From NCBI GenBank assembly GCA_036897095.1, contig JAYMSP010000744.1, positions 1 to 42,279 of the forward strand: a stretch of 42,279 nt of DNA, in the 5' to 3' direction. Shown piece by piece: positions 21,081 through 34,145 of this stretch. The stretch comes from Plantago elongata (taxonomy: Eukaryota; Streptophyta; Magnoliopsida; Lamiales; Plantaginaceae). Numbering within the stretch: position 1 is the stretch's first letter; the number at the start of each line of letters is the position of its first letter. Below the pieces are notes generated by a model. The model was not told the origin of the DNA. It ran no database searches and saw only the letters and a list, made by a program, of their open reading frames with translations. The position numbers and the translations under genes are program-made.

Positions 21081-24000
21081 ACCCAATAACTGTGTTACAT
21101 TTGTGGTTTTTTTTATTGAACTGAAAAAAATTGTTTCTTGGATGATTTCCTTTTACTAATAATTTTTACTAAATATGTTAAATTTGAAGCAAAATATCTT
21201 AGTACTAGTTATACTAATATAAGTGAGAAGTATTCTGGAAAGTAAAGTGACTTGGACTAATCAATATCCTTAATAGTAATAATTAGCACTCCGAATTAAC
21301 TCGCAGTCCCAGGGTACCGTGGCGTGATAATCTTGATTAAGTAGGATTATTAATTAATTAATTAATTCTGTAGAAACGTAGAAAGGTAAAAGAAGGGATC
21401 GAGTGAAATAGAGTAAACCTAACTCTAGTCGCTAGAGTGCATAGGCGGTTCTAGATGCATTGACAAAACAAAAAAATTTATATGGTTAGAACCGCAGCAA
21501 GTAATTAATTATAATTATAACTACTGCTTCACTGCCTAACTTTGATTAATAAAATGATTAAGCTAAGTTTGGATTGATAATCTGATGCTTCTTTTTGTTA
21601 TCTACAATCCCAAAGTCCGAAGGGTAATGTTTTCTTTGACAAATTCGTTCCGAACAGTCATGTTTTGAACTGCTGTTTGACGTGAAAGACAGTGGCTGCT
21701 CTAGGGTGGGTCAGGGGTCACTCGACCCGCCTCAACTTACCTTCGACTTTAAATAAATAATATAAAGTAAAAATTAAATAAATTAATTAATTGTATAAAG
21801 TTAGTATATTATCTACCCTGAATTATAACAAAGTTTGTGTGTAGTTGAGTGATTGTAAATTTTGAACCTAACTTCCAGGTTTTTGGTTCAAATCCTGACT
21901 TCCTCACCTTTTTCTTTAAAGTTAAAATTTAGCTTGACTTTTCTATTGTTTTTTTTATTTTTCAAAAATACATTCTCAAGATATCAAAAATATTCTTGCA
22001 TACCCACCTTATAAATATCTTTGTATGATATACTAATATGATAATAATATTTTTTTTTGTGAAAATTAAGTTAAAGTTCGATCGATCGGATCTTCTATCC
22101 CACTTTTTCATGTCTCAGTTAGTGTCTCATTCTCATAAACAACATATGAGTTAAGTCGTTAACTATGGTAAAATAACATAAAGGATAACTGTCTTCATGA
22201 ACTCTCTTTGTACGGGGTTAAGCCTTTTTCTTTCTTCAAATAAATCAGGCCTAAATAAATCTGAGAAACTTCTAATAAAATCACTCACTACGACATGACT
22301 ATCATAATTTAAGAAAGCTCCTAGCGTAGGTATGCTTGGACTTGTAGTAGTCTCTCCTATTGGATAAAGATGTCTATTTTGGTATAACTCAAAAGGTGCT
22401 TATATATTTCTAACTAAAGGATAAATATTAAAAATGAGTAAGTCTTTTGAGATACGATTTTAGAAAAAGACTAAAAGAGACGGACAAACATTACAGTTAT
22501 AATAAAAATATTAAAGATTTTAATAAGAACATCGGTGATATAAACATATATAAATAAGATATTAAATTTTTACTCATAAACATTATTGATATTGTTTAAA
22601 ACATTGAACATATAATTGAGAACATTAATCCGTCTCTCAGGTCTCTCATAAAGAACATTAATCCATCTCTTAAGTCTCTCATTAATACACATATCTCCTA
22701 AGATTTTGTGGCGCCAAGTAAAATAACGTGGAGGAAAAAATTGAGTAAGAGTTTCCCAATCATAAATAAATTGGGTTGAGAGATAGTTTAGTTGATGACT
22801 CTTTTTATCATGGTTAATTCACGTATAGTTAAATTCTAATTATGACATGTGTCATGTTTGAGAATGGGACAATAATTGGGACATGGAAAATGAGATAGAA
22901 GATCTGGACCGAAGTACGGTCCATTTGAAATATATTTCTGGATTCGTCATTGGTGAAAAATGATATCGAAAGGCGTGTCTCTCTCTTTCTTCCTCAGTTA
23001 TACCATAATGTAATGTGTAGAATAATCGACGGAGATCCAATAGCTCAGTTTTATAGGTTTGTTTGATAATCTGTTATAAAAGAAACCAATTAATACCTCT
23101 TTAAATTGTGCCACATCCATGTCGCACCTTGCTGAAACCAGTCAACTGCACCCAACCTTATGGTATGGCTCGGCTTGAACGCCATTTTGTAGCGACTTTT
23201 TTCTCGTGGACCGAGGCCTTATCGATAGTGTAAACATAGTTACTCGATGGGTATATGTACCAAAAGTGTTATCCATACAATTTTTTTCATGCGTCCGTCC
23301 GTTGAAAAGTTTATCGGTATATCATCAATTATAAGATTGATATAAAAACAAACATGTTTAACATTAGAGATGTCGGTAAAATATTGCTACAATTAAGGTT
23401 ATATGTTATTGTTGATCTCTACGAAGTAGAAAGTTAAAATTGTATATCGTCGAATAAACCCGTGTTGAGTTCATAAAGTTCAGTAATGCGACTGACACTT
23501 TGATTAACCCATACAGTGCAATTACTAGCCCGTTGAGAGTTAATGCAACCAACTAGCTCGTTCTTAAACAATTTTGAATTTAAGGCGTTAATATGAGCTG
23601 CAGATTTGGAGATACGCCAATTTATGAACCCGATTCTGTTTACAGAATTTTGCACAAAAGCCCTCAATGCATCTTATTCTGGTTAATCAGTGGTATTAGT
23701 AAAGTAATGCAATCCAAGAAAGTCAAGTATACACTACCAGTTTGTCTGCTCGTTTGAGCTTCTTTACAAGTTTGAAAGGAGAAATATATTCTTCCTTATT
23801 TCACTGTACTATTTATTTTACATGAATTACAGCTTTTAACGAATGAACATATTATATTAATTTCAAACCCTGAATGTTAAGATGTGAAAGTATTTATGTG
23901 CATATAGTGTGTAGCATATGGTTTTCCTTGGCAGAAAAGTGAGCGTGTAAAAAAATCAGTGAACAGCGGTTTTTGGAACTTGTACCATCGACAGCAAGAG

Positions 24001-24250
24001 CCGCGAGGCATAGCGTATAACAGTTGACAAAATTACCAGTAAAAATCCTTTAAACTAACCTAAGTTGAAGTAACAAAAAGAAACTACATGAGCAAAAAGT
24101 CAAATAACTAGAAAAACAAGCTAACTTTTAAAACTCTGATTCCTTTTCCTAGTAAGACGTGCATTCTTTGTAACCAAATCAATAGTTAATCATTCCCCAT
24201 AAAAATATTCAACATGCAGAACCATTTAAAAAAATGTAAAAAGCAAAAAA
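21081..24250. other. Gene-free intergenic DNA
   Basis: No protein-coding similarity is seen. Around 21690-21910 there is repeat-like DNA ending in GGTTCAAATCCTG, a good match to a polymerase III B box, possibly a SINE. A two-copy 33-bp tandem repeat (AACATTAATCC..TCTCTCA) lies at 22621-22686. The rest is AT-rich and unassigned. Confidence 0.5.
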
Positions 24251-24464
24251 TCCCATTTCTCTGAATTTATATATATACTGCATCACATGTTCATCTCTCC
24301 ACGCAGTTCAAGAATATACTGATACATCCATCTCTCTAGCCTGTATATTTAGATGCCAGAAGAGGCGACCTTTTTTAGGTTCCATTATTGGCAATAAAAC
24401 AATTACTCACTGCTCTTCCCTCCATTAATGAATTTATGCCATTTCTGTCCATCTTCACTTTCAT

Positions 24465-24470
24465 TATAAA
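24465..24470 (+). promoter_or_regulatory. Candidate TATA box of the RING-VWA gene
   Basis: TATAAA lies 103 bases before the start codon, followed by a CAAACAAACA-rich leader typical of plant 5' untranslated regions. A second TATATATA run at about 24268-24276 would give a longer leader. Which of the two is used cannot be told from sequence. Confidence 0.35.
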
Positions 24471-24572
24471 CAAACAAACAGCAATCCTTAAAACTTAGTA
24501 CTACATCAAACTCAAATCAATCAATCAGTTCATCTTTTCATTTCCATAACCTTTCCTTAACCCTTTGCGAAA

Positions 24573-26749
24573 ATGGGACCTGGTTGGAGAAAAGCGTTCT
24601 GCAAATCGATGCCTAGAGAGAAAAGAGATGTGATAACATCAAATCTCGATAACCAGTCGAATTTGAATCCCCGATACACCCGAAGCGAACCGAATACTCC
24701 TCGCCTGAGCTGCAAAACTTCCCAAATCGAAAACAATGCAGCTAGTAATCTTGTGACTCCAAGTCCAAGACTTCAATGCAAAACAAAGAGTCCAAGAAGC
24801 TTTCTTGGCTCTTCAACTCCATCTTCTCCAAGATCTCCTTTCTCCATGCTGAAGAACACTCTTCGCCTATCCAGAGTAAGCAATAATTTAACAATGAACA
24901 ATCTGCACCTCAATTATAACTGGAATTTCATTACTTGCACTGTTTAGACATTAGCCTTGTTATCTAATCTTGTCTGTTTATTGAATATGTGCAGAATGGT
25001 TGTGGAGTTTGTATGCAAAGCATGAAGACAGGTCAAAGAACGGCAATTTACACTGCTGAATGTTCACATGCTTTTCACTTCCCTTGCATAACCTCACATG
25101 TTCGAAAACAGAACGCTCTTGTCTGTCCTGTTTGCTCCACTGCCTGGAAAGATTTCCCTTTTCTAGCCCTTCACAAACAGAACCACCAAGAAAAACATGT
25201 CCCAAATGTAGATTCTCCTAAAGTTACCCAAAACAAACCCAAGCACACACCTGTTTCAAGTCCCAGATACTACACCAAACCATACGCAGACGACGAACCC
25301 TTAGTAACACCACGAGCCGGGGCCAAATTCGTTCCGATTCCAGAAGCACAAGAGACCGAAGAAGAAGTCGAAGAGTTCAAAGGATTCTTCACAAATCCAA
25401 TTTCCAGTACAGATAAAAACGACGCAATGAACTCATCACGGAATGTGGAAGTAAGTCTATTGCCCGAGGCAGCCGTGGTATCGGTAGGCCGAACACACGA
25501 CACGTACGCCGTTGTCCTAAAAGTCAAGGCCCCGCGTGCTCCTCCTGCCACGAAGACTCCACGCCGTGCCCCAATCGACCTTGTGACTGTTCTCGACGTC
25601 AGTGGGAGCATGGTGGGGGCAAAAATTGAAATGCTCAAACGTGCAATGCGTCTAGTCATATCTTCCCTCGGTTCAGCTGATCGCCTCTCCATCGTCACAT
25701 TCTCTGCGACTCCTAAGAGACTGCTGCCGTTAATGAGAATGAATTCGCAAGGTCAACGCATTGCTCGGCAGATCATTGACCGGCTGAATTGCAGCCAGGG
25801 GACTAGTATGGGCGAGGCTCTTAAACAAGCTACAAAGGTCCTCGAAGACAGGCGCGAGAGAAACCCCGTGGCTAGCATCATCCTGCTATCTGATGGACAC
25901 GGCGATACGGGTACGGGTCCGGGTTCGATACTGAAAAACGAGAAGAATCAACAACCGTCTCCAGTGACTCCGAACGCTTCAGCTACCAGATTCTCTCATG
26001 TGGAGATTCCAATCCACACACCAGCTGAAGACGCATTCACCAAATGTGTAGGTGAGCTTCTAAGCGTCGTTGTTCAGGACTTGCGGATCCAGATCAGCTT
26101 CGGATCCGGATCCGATCCCGCAGAAATCATGGCGGTGTATTCGTGCGGAGCGAATCCAGGTGTGTTCGGGCCGGGTTGTATCCGAATCGGAGATCTCTAC
26201 GCTGAAGAAGAAAGAGAGGTGTTAGTGGAAGTTAGGGTTCCCAAATCGGTTTCGAGTCACCACTACCACCATGTTTTCGCGATCAAGTCGTGTTACCGAG
26301 ATCCGGCGAGTCTGGAGCCAATCTACGGCGGAGAGCGGGCGTTGCTGGTGCCTCGGCCGCAAGTGGTGCGAGCTAGTTTGCCGAATGTGGAGCGGCTGAG
26401 GAATAGCTTCATCAGTACGCGAGCGATTGCGGAGTCGAGGAGGTTGATTGAGCACGATGAGATGGCAAGTGCTCTGCCGTTGTTGTCGTCGGCCAGGGAT
26501 TTGTTGATTCAGTCGAGATCGGAGACGGCGGCGGAGTATATTCGGGGATTGGAGGCGGTGATTGCGGAGGTGCTGTGGCGGAGACAGTATCAGCGGCGAG
26601 TGGCGGAGGAGAGAGGCGGTGGTGGTGGAGGATTTGTTGATGAAAATGGTGAGCCGATTACGCCGATGTCGGCTTGTAGGTCGGCTAAGATGAAGAGCTC
26701 GTTTAGCCGAGCTAATGACTTGCACGGCTTTGAAAATGCTAGGTTTTAG
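24573..26749 (+). CDS. EDA40: RING-H2 / VWA domain protein, WAV3/EDA40 family (probable E3 ubiquitin ligase)
   Basis: There are two exons, 24573-24875 and 24995-26749, joined in phase 0 by GTAAGC..GCAG. The product is 685 aa, about the length of Arabidopsis WAVH1/EDA40. The N-terminus MGPGWRKAFCKS is typical of the family and is followed by a Ser/Pro-rich disordered stretch. The RING-H2 finger has ligands C104, C107, C124, H126, H129, C132, C145 and C148, and so should recruit an E2. A von Willebrand A domain (about 295-430) has an intact MIDAS: DVSGS at 302-306, T371 and D401. The C-terminal part contains a glycine run near the end. Family members act in root gravitropism and wavy growth in Arabidopsis, and some were shown to have ligase activity. 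The symbol is assigned from family and neighbourhood (PEPCK nearby, as in Arabidopsis); a WAVH paralogue is possible. The ATG at 24989 spans the splice acceptor and is not the start. Confidence 0.92.
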
Positions 26750-29532
26750 CCGCCGATGTTTTTATTAATTTTTCTTTTGGTTTTCATTTTTCTTTGTTGA
26801 AATTGAAAATACGGATAAGGAGAGTTGGTAGGAAAATTGTTAAAAGAAATTAGGAAGAGAAAATGATGTTGGGCGTCTGGGCCGGTTGTGATAAATGTAA
26901 TCTGGGCCTTGTCAATGTTTATTTTTCTGGACCCTCTCTGTCTTGTGTTTGCTAATTTTGAGTTTATACCCTTCTAATAGTTTATCTTAAAAAATACAAA
27001 CCCGAAATCCCGAAAGACACAATTACTCACTGATAATTTTCGAGTGGTATATTAGATCTTACTATATCAACATATGTATTTCTCACACAATATGTTTTCA
27101 CTCATTATAGGATTGAATCAGATTTCATTGAATCACATTTAACAATAATGTTATTGTAGATGAATTTTTAAAACAAATATACATTTGTTGATATGAGTAG
27201 AAATATCATCCATTTAAAAATGCTTAAACTTATCACCTTATCAAAGAGCAACTTTTGGAAGGGATATTATCCTGGAGAGACAATATTAAACATAATATAT
27301 TATCACGAACATTACATATTTAACTACAAATATCATATGTTTAGAAATATAGTCAATTCAAATATAATGTGCCTTTATTATACAATTAATTTTGTAAGTT
27401 AATACGTAATGTTAAACTAATCTATTGAGAGAGGGAGAGAGCCTTTCGTAAAGATTTATAATCATGGAATGTTATTTTATTGAAAATCGTCAAACAGTAA
27501 ATGTTGAATTAAAATATATAAGGTTCACCCCTCGACCTATTCGTGGTATATTCAATATCGTTGCTTTTATTTATGCCATCTTTGAAATGTACTAAAGAGA
27601 CTAAATGCACACTGCAAAGTGCTTCAATGCTACTGTGATCGAAAGAGTACTTCATGCAGACTCTTGTTTTTTAATGAGAAGCTCAGAAAATAAATGGCTT
27701 AAAATGGAATGGAATTAGTAACCTTAGAGATATTCATGAAGTGAGTAGTGGCAACAACTAACATTGAGTAATGAAGGTATGGGTCCATTAAACAGAAAAG
27801 ATACTACTACTGCATTTATATAGTGCGCATAACAAATTCTCAGAAACTCCTTCTGGGCGTGGGCGATTCTGTTTAATTTGTCTACAAACGTTGAACCAGC
27901 TGAGCTATACCTTTCACATTCAATGCGGATCTCTTATAATTACTCAGTTCGTCCCCATCAATGGATTTTTCTTTTCTTTCTTTTGCTCCCCAGGACTGAC
28001 CTTATAAAAATACGATTGTTACACCGAATTTTTCGATCTATCTCATACTTTTAACTACTCTATTTTATCTCCTTTTATTAATCGACTGAAGTTAAGTCGA
28101 AGTGTCCAGACTTCCGGGAAGTTACATGTGGAAGTATTAAATTTTCACAACTAATGTAGCAAAATGAAGAGGAAATCAGAAAAACGGTACACACAGATCA
28201 ACACATTTTATTATGCTAGAATAATTCCCATATAATCACGTTCCATATTGAGGTATGGTATGGGCCGTATATATGGGCACATACACCTTCAGCTTACATT
28301 CCTTCCACATATGCAGAAGCCAGGAGCCGGTGGCCATGCACCGGCAAATCCTGACTTGCTCAGTGATATCAGAAGCACCATGGAGTAAGTGAGTATGGTA
28401 CTAGTCTCCTTTGTCTACTGACAGATGAACAACTTTGCGGATATCTTGGCAAATTTCGAAAGCTCCTCTTTGCAAAGCCAAGACAACTTAGATCTCCATC
28501 TCCCTCCCCTGCCTGATATATCACCCAAGTCTTTACGACATGAATGGGACTATTCCCTTTCTTGTCCGTTACATTCTGTAAGTATTTATGAACGACAACA
28601 AGAATGTATCCACCATGGTGATCTTATGCACAGGATCATCCCATACCTTGTTCTCTACCGGCTTAATTTAATCTAAATTCCGTTCAAGTCACATTCTGAT
28701 CCACTCAGAACTTTCCTCCATTCTCATTAATAACACCAATATCAGCAAATGAAATTGACTCACTCAACTATAATAACAAATGAACAATACACAAAAGCAG
28801 GAAAAAACAGGGGAAATTCACTGGTATGAGTCCAATAGGAAAGTTGTGAACAATAAAATGATCAGTGAATTAGTATGAACTTCACGGAGTAGAAGAAAGG
28901 AAACTGAGAAAACAGAGGAAGTGAACTGTGTGAAAGAAGCAACCGTAGCACCACAGTGAAGAAGTTGCCAATCTGACAATGATTTGCGTTGGAATAGCAC
29001 GTACCTAACTGCGATTTTGTGTAAAATTAGAACTTATACAAAGAGACACTAAACGCGAGTTCAAACAATGCTACACACACAGCCTGTCCAAAACAAGTTC
29101 CTGCATTTGGAGTCCTGAAATTGTTACGGACCACTGGTCTCTGAAATTAAAATATAGAGACGTAACAATTTCTTCTGTTACCAGCTAGCAAAAATCCACA
29201 AGACAGAAAACAGGAGACTTGTGCAGTAGAATAATATTGTGTAAATAATTACAACGGTGGGATCTGTTTGAGATACAGTTACAACACTGGAAATCGTTAC
29301 AAGGAACGAACTCACATCCTAATTCCATAAATCTATTGTACAAAAGTGACTTCAGACCTCATGCTGAAAAATTGACAAATTAGAGGTTCAGAATTTTGAA
29401 ATATGTAAGATCAATGCGGGAAAGATTTTCAAGGAAATCTGGTCCCATAAATTATGCTGTATAAAAAAATTGTGCTCTTATTCAGACTTGGCTGTTGGTG
29501 AAAACAAGATCTGTATAGGAGAAACCGAGAAT
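26750..29532. other. Intergenic region between the RING-VWA gene and HEMA
   Basis: It includes the 3' untranslated regions of both flanking genes, which converge here. No gene is supported. Minus-strand sequence near 27880-27920 reads like a tRNA A box (TATAGCTCAGCTGGTT) without a matching B box, probably a SINE scrap. An open frame at 28425-28676 is discussed under rejected items. Confidence 0.5.
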
Positions 29533-31615
29533 TCAGAGATTTACTTCTGAGTTCTGAATTTGCTCCACCTTCGCTCGAATCTTCTGTTCCAACACCGATA
29601 TCTCAGTTTCTAAACTGAACATCCGGTTTAGAGCATGCATGTTCTCAAGGGTCTCGGTCAAAGTCCGGCTATCACTCCCATCACATCTCAAATGCTGCAT
29701 AGGACCATGGAGAAGCTTGTTCACAATACCTCTACTAAGGTCATCCACTGCCTTCCTCGATTTCTTTGGAATATCCTCACCCATCTTCGACAAACACTTG
29801 TCCAACTCTGCCATTCTAATTCTTTCCGCATAAGCTCTCAATTTCTTGATAGTTGGAACAGTCTCTAATGAATCACGCCATGCTTCGAATTGCTTTGATT
29901 CCTCAGTGATAATTGACTGGGCTTCCATTGCTTTACGTAACCGGTCTTCCTTGTTAGCTGCCACGACTTCCTTAAGATCATCCACGTTGTACACGCGTGC
30001 AGTCTCAAGCTCATTCACACAGGCATCAACATTCCTTGGAACAGATATATCAACAAAAAGCCTCTTACCCCCAACATTTTGCCCCACGCAAGGAAGATTT
30101 TCAACATTTTCTCTGAAAAACAATGGAGTATCGGATGATGTGCTGGTGAAAATAACATCGGCTTCAGCTGCACAGTTTAGCATTTCATCGAGGGGCTTGT
30201 AAGTAATTTCAGCATCCTTTATGTCTTCACGAATAGCGGCAACCCTCTCTTCGCTACGGTTCACAACTACCATTTTTGTGCAACCTTTCGCTACCAAGTG
30301 CTTGACTACAAGCTTTCCCATTTTGCCTGCTCCAATGACTAACATCCTTGCAGTGGCGTGAGAAGCTTCAGGAAGCTTCATTAGAGCGAGTTCAACAGAA
30401 GCTGAACTAACTGAGACAGCACCAGCTGCAATGTTTGTTTCAGTTCGGACCCTTTTACCAACAGTGATCGCATGTTTGAAAAGGCCACTTATATTTCTGC
30501 CGAAGCCGACAACACCTTGTCCCACTTTGACGACCTGTTTCACTTGAGCTAGGATCTGACCTTCTCCTAACACCAAAGAATCAAGCCCAGCGGATACTTC
30601 AAAGATGTGCTGAGTTGCATCGTTGTCGTAGAGCAAGAACCGGTGCTGGCAGATTTCAGTTACAGGAATTCCACTTGTCTAGCAATGTAAACAATCCATT
30701 ATGAGTTCAAATACATTTATTATCGTCAGTTATGCTTGAATAGAAACATCTACATCCAAACAGCAGAGAAAATACTTTAAAAAAAAAGAATTGATGACAA
30801 AAATACCTTAGACATCCATTCAGTGACTTCCTTAACACCACGATGCCGAGAAAGCGCAACCACATATATCTCCATCCGGTTACACGTACTAAGAACCGCA
30901 GCCTCCTCAATATGATTCAAACCACAAAGCTCACCAATAGCTCGAGGCCACTCTGCTTCAGGAACAGCAAGCTTCTCCCTCATCTCAACAGGCGCCGTGT
31001 GGATACTTAGACCAATCACTACTATACTGCTTCTTTCCTTCGTGTACCCTGTAATTACATTTAAAAAAAAAAAAACCGCAGTTTTAGCAACACTAGTCCT
31101 CGTATATCTATTGCCTCACAGCATTCAGAAAAGAAAATATAAAACTGCATAAGCACATAATGCTCGAATTCAATATACAATCACACGAAGGTATCTTCAT
31201 CCAGCTCATATCAATAAGCTCAAATATAACAGAAAATCAGAAATGCACAACAATGTCTAAACTCTGCAATTTATTCACCACTAACAAAGACGAAAACGAA
31301 TGAAAACGATATGATCGAATCGGAAAAAAGTGTCGAAATGCAGAAAAACTAATACGTACTGTCAGCAGATGTCTTGAGCTGCTCAAGAGCAGCAAGGCTA
31401 GAATTGACTTTCTCCGTCTGAACGGAGAGATCAGAAGCCACCTCACAACGAATCAGCCCAAAATTCCTCCTAGAAAAAGGCAGAAAACCGGGTCGCTTGG
31501 CTCGACCAGCGAGAGGCGGCGAGGAGGAGGCAGAGGCGGAGATCGCACACGACGCCGTATTGCTGGCAAGTAGAGTCTCGAGCTTTGCCCCCAAAAAAGA
31601 ACTCGAAACAGCCAT
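29533..31615 (-). CDS. HEMA: Glutamyl-tRNA reductase, chloroplastic
   Basis: There are three exons on the minus strand: 31615-31360, 31048-30807 and 30678-29533. The introns are GT-AG and the phases close exactly to 547 aa, close to the roughly 540 aa of plant HEMA proteins. The enzyme reduces glutamate on tRNA-Glu to glutamate-1-semialdehyde with NADPH, the committed and most tightly regulated step of chlorophyll and haem synthesis. Residues 1 to about 60 are Ser/Ala-rich with few acids, a plastid transit peptide. The catalytic domain carries STCNRMEIY with the nucleophile C141. The NADPH fold carries GAGKMG at 282-287. A C-terminal helical dimerisation domain follows. [19 protein letters not shown] across the first splice junction is strongly conserved in plants. 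HEMA1 is usually light-induced, but no element deciding between HEMA1 and HEMA2 was identified. Confidence 0.97.
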
Positions 31616-31753
31616 TTTTGTTCACCAGAGCCTCAATGTGGATTGAGAAATGGATGGAAGAGAAGCCCTAAATTCTGGGGAGAGGATATGATGTGATGAG
31701 ATAGAATTTAGGGGTAAAATGGCTGGTAGGCGTGTGGAAACCTGATTCCGTTT

Positions 31754-31777
31754 GAAGAAGAAGAAGAAGAAGAAGAG
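31754..31777. repeat. GAA trinucleotide repeat upstream of HEMA
   Basis: About seven GAA/AAG units lie roughly 140 bases before the HEMA start. On the HEMA sense strand this is a CTT-rich tract, common in plant 5' leaders and core promoters. Confidence 0.75.
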
Positions 31778-33887
31778 GTCGTAGTTGAATTTTGGTAGGA
31801 ATTATTAGAAAATTATTAATGTGTAACGTGAGAATGGCTTGTGGAGATTGGTTGGATTTCTCTGGATTTTCATTGGTCGATCGAGGCGCGTTCTATCCAC
31901 ACTCACTAGTACCATTATCCTCAACTAATCTCTCTATACTTACACTTCGATTCCGTCCACACCAGAAAGCAAAAACTATCTATCCACTCCCATTTTCATA
32001 TTTCATGTGAAAAATGCAGTTTACTAATCAATCGGCTTATTGAATCGACACGATTACTTATGAATAAATTTTCGAGTAATACAATGGTTTCATTGTATCA
32101 ACATAAATACTTTCTCACACATTTTAACATTACTTGTGTGCGAACCAGGAGACTACTTAATTAAACACCTATTATAAGATTGTTCCAGATCAACCAAGCT
32201 TAACTCTAAAGTTCTTATAGATGGATTTTCGAAAAGAATATGAGTAGTGTAATTTATTAAAATGCAGTAAATTAAAATTAGTAAATTTTAAAGTCATTTA
32301 AATTTAGAATTTTATTTTCTGACATACAGTATCAAATTGGAGTAAATTAATTCGGCGGGTCTTGTATTTTTGTAGTGATCATTAATTCAAGTCCACTTGA
32401 TGCTGCCCCTGGTATTGCGTGCAGCCCAGTTTCTAAGAAAAAAACCACAATATATCTTTGAAGATGGAAAAAGAAATGTTTATTCTCGCCATCAAGGCAT
32501 AGGGCTAGTAATATTACTTTATTAATTAAAAAATTACTGAATATAAACTTGTAATGAATAAGGTCAATGAAGGGAATTATACTCATTCTATTCGAACATT
32601 TGCACTCAATCTGGTTGTCGTAATCAGTGAGTGATATGCTTCGGGTTGGATTACGATTATTCACAATCATATACTGACAAAATTTTGATTGCTTAGCAGC
32701 TCAACATAGTTATCTTGGAGTTAGAAGATGATTATTAACTTAGTTTGTGACTATTAAGCGATATTCTCTTTAACGAAACTCAACTAAATTAATTTTAATG
32801 AAATTGAATTAAATTGATATTCTCTTTAACTGAACTCAACTAAATTAATTTTAATGAAACTGAATTGAAGTGTAATATAAATTAGAGCTGAATTGCAAAA
32901 CTTTTATGTTAAAGAGAACCTAACCTAGTTAGCACCTTGAACATGCATGGCAAATACGAAGCGTTCTTCGTATGAAACAGTCAGAAACCTAATATGTCAA
33001 CGAGATGGACTTTATCGAGATTGAGGATGGACCAACTATTAAATTTTGGGTGGAAATTATTTTACCTATTTCTCTAGGTAATCTATTATTAACAACTTCA
33101 TCTAAGATTTTAATATAGTTGTTTTGTGAAATTTGTCAAAATTTACATTACGTTCTAACGAAAATTGAACAACATAAATACATCTTCTTCTTAAAAAAGA
33201 AAAAGGGCTACATCGGTTAAGAATAACCCAACAATTCTACAAGGTGACATGGAAAATATATAATGTCATTATGTGAACATAACTTATTGATTTTGTAATA
33301 ATAGGTGTTTATTCATTTCTAAACGTGAACAAAAAAAGAAGATATTTGTCAGTTTAACTTCATTTCTTAACATAGAATTAGCTTTTATTGCTTAAGTACA
33401 ATTTATACGGTTCAAACAAATAAAAACTAGTGTCTCAAAGCAGTACAAGTAGCTACCAGTGAATGGAAACAATTCTAATGAAAATGAAAATGTGAAGAAT
33501 TGTAGAAAAAGATAAGATGATTGCAAAGCTTGAAGACTAGTGATGGAGATTGCTTGTAGGAGATTTCATGGCTGTGTGTCTCTACCACTACTTTCAAATC
33601 ACTCGTGGAAACTACTTGTTCTCTCAACGGGTTACACATATGGACAACTTCACGAATCTGATTTTATATTTGGATGATATTGATAGCTTTCAACAATTCG
33701 TTTTTTTGTTTTTTGTTTTTTTGAGTTTCATGAAATTAATATAGACGTAGGTGTTTTAGTACTTACAAGTTACTACTTACAAGTATCCGATGAGATGAAA
33801 CGAAACCTTTTGACAAATTAAACAACCAAATTTCCAAATGTGAAGCCTCTGTAGCTCTGCTAGCCCGCACTGGTTTCAAATACTTTA
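31778..33887. other. HEMA upstream region and intergenic DNA
   Basis: No further gene is seen. It must contain the HEMA promoter, reading leftward, but I could not identify a convincing TATA box. A 56-bp tandem repeat at 32761-32871 is listed separately. Confidence 0.45.
32761..32871. repeat. Two-copy 56-bp tandem repeat
   Basis: Two adjacent units begin ATATTCTCTTTAAC and contain CTCAACTAAATTAATTTTAA. The second starts at 32817. A few substitutions separate them. Confidence 0.8.
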
Positions 33888-34145
33888 GGGGCTGATTGGC
33901 ATGCGACTTAAATGTCCCGATTTAAATGTCTGAATAGTGATCGGAATTGCAGTGAGATTGTTAAAATTGTGTTTGGTATAGAGTTGTAATTGGATAGGGT
34001 ATTATATGTTTGTTATATAGGTAGAGAAAAATGTTGTTACTGTAGAAGTATTTCAATATTCGACATTTAAATGCCATAATAAATATAAAATTTCCGAATA
34101 GCATCTAAACGGGCATTTAGATGCTACTCCAATCCGCCCAGTCTT
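33888..34145. mobile_element. Possible Tourist-like MITE
   Basis: The left end TTTAGGGGCTGATTGGCAT is partly matched by the inverted right end ..ACTCCAATCCGCCCA (33888 against about 34127-34140). Internal inverted words such as CATTTAAATG also recur. The ends are more diverged than in the 4.5-kb element and the target duplication is ambiguous. Confidence 0.4.

Noticed and set aside
25270..25698. 142-codon minus-strand frame
   Set aside because: It is antisense to the VWA-coding part of the same exon and shows no similarity of its own.
26222..26725. 167-codon minus-strand frame
   Set aside because: It is antisense to the C-terminal part of the RING-VWA coding exon and comes from its GC-rich codon use.
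27880..27920. Possible tRNA gene on the minus strand
   Set aside because: Only an A-box-like segment is present. No B box, anticodon arm or acceptor stem pairing could be found.
28425..28676. 83-codon frame beginning MNNFADILANFESSS
   Set aside because: NNFADILANFESS faintly recalls the NxxADxLAxLxSS end of retrotransposon RNase H domains. The match is short, nothing else of a retroelement is visible around it, and no gene structure supports it.
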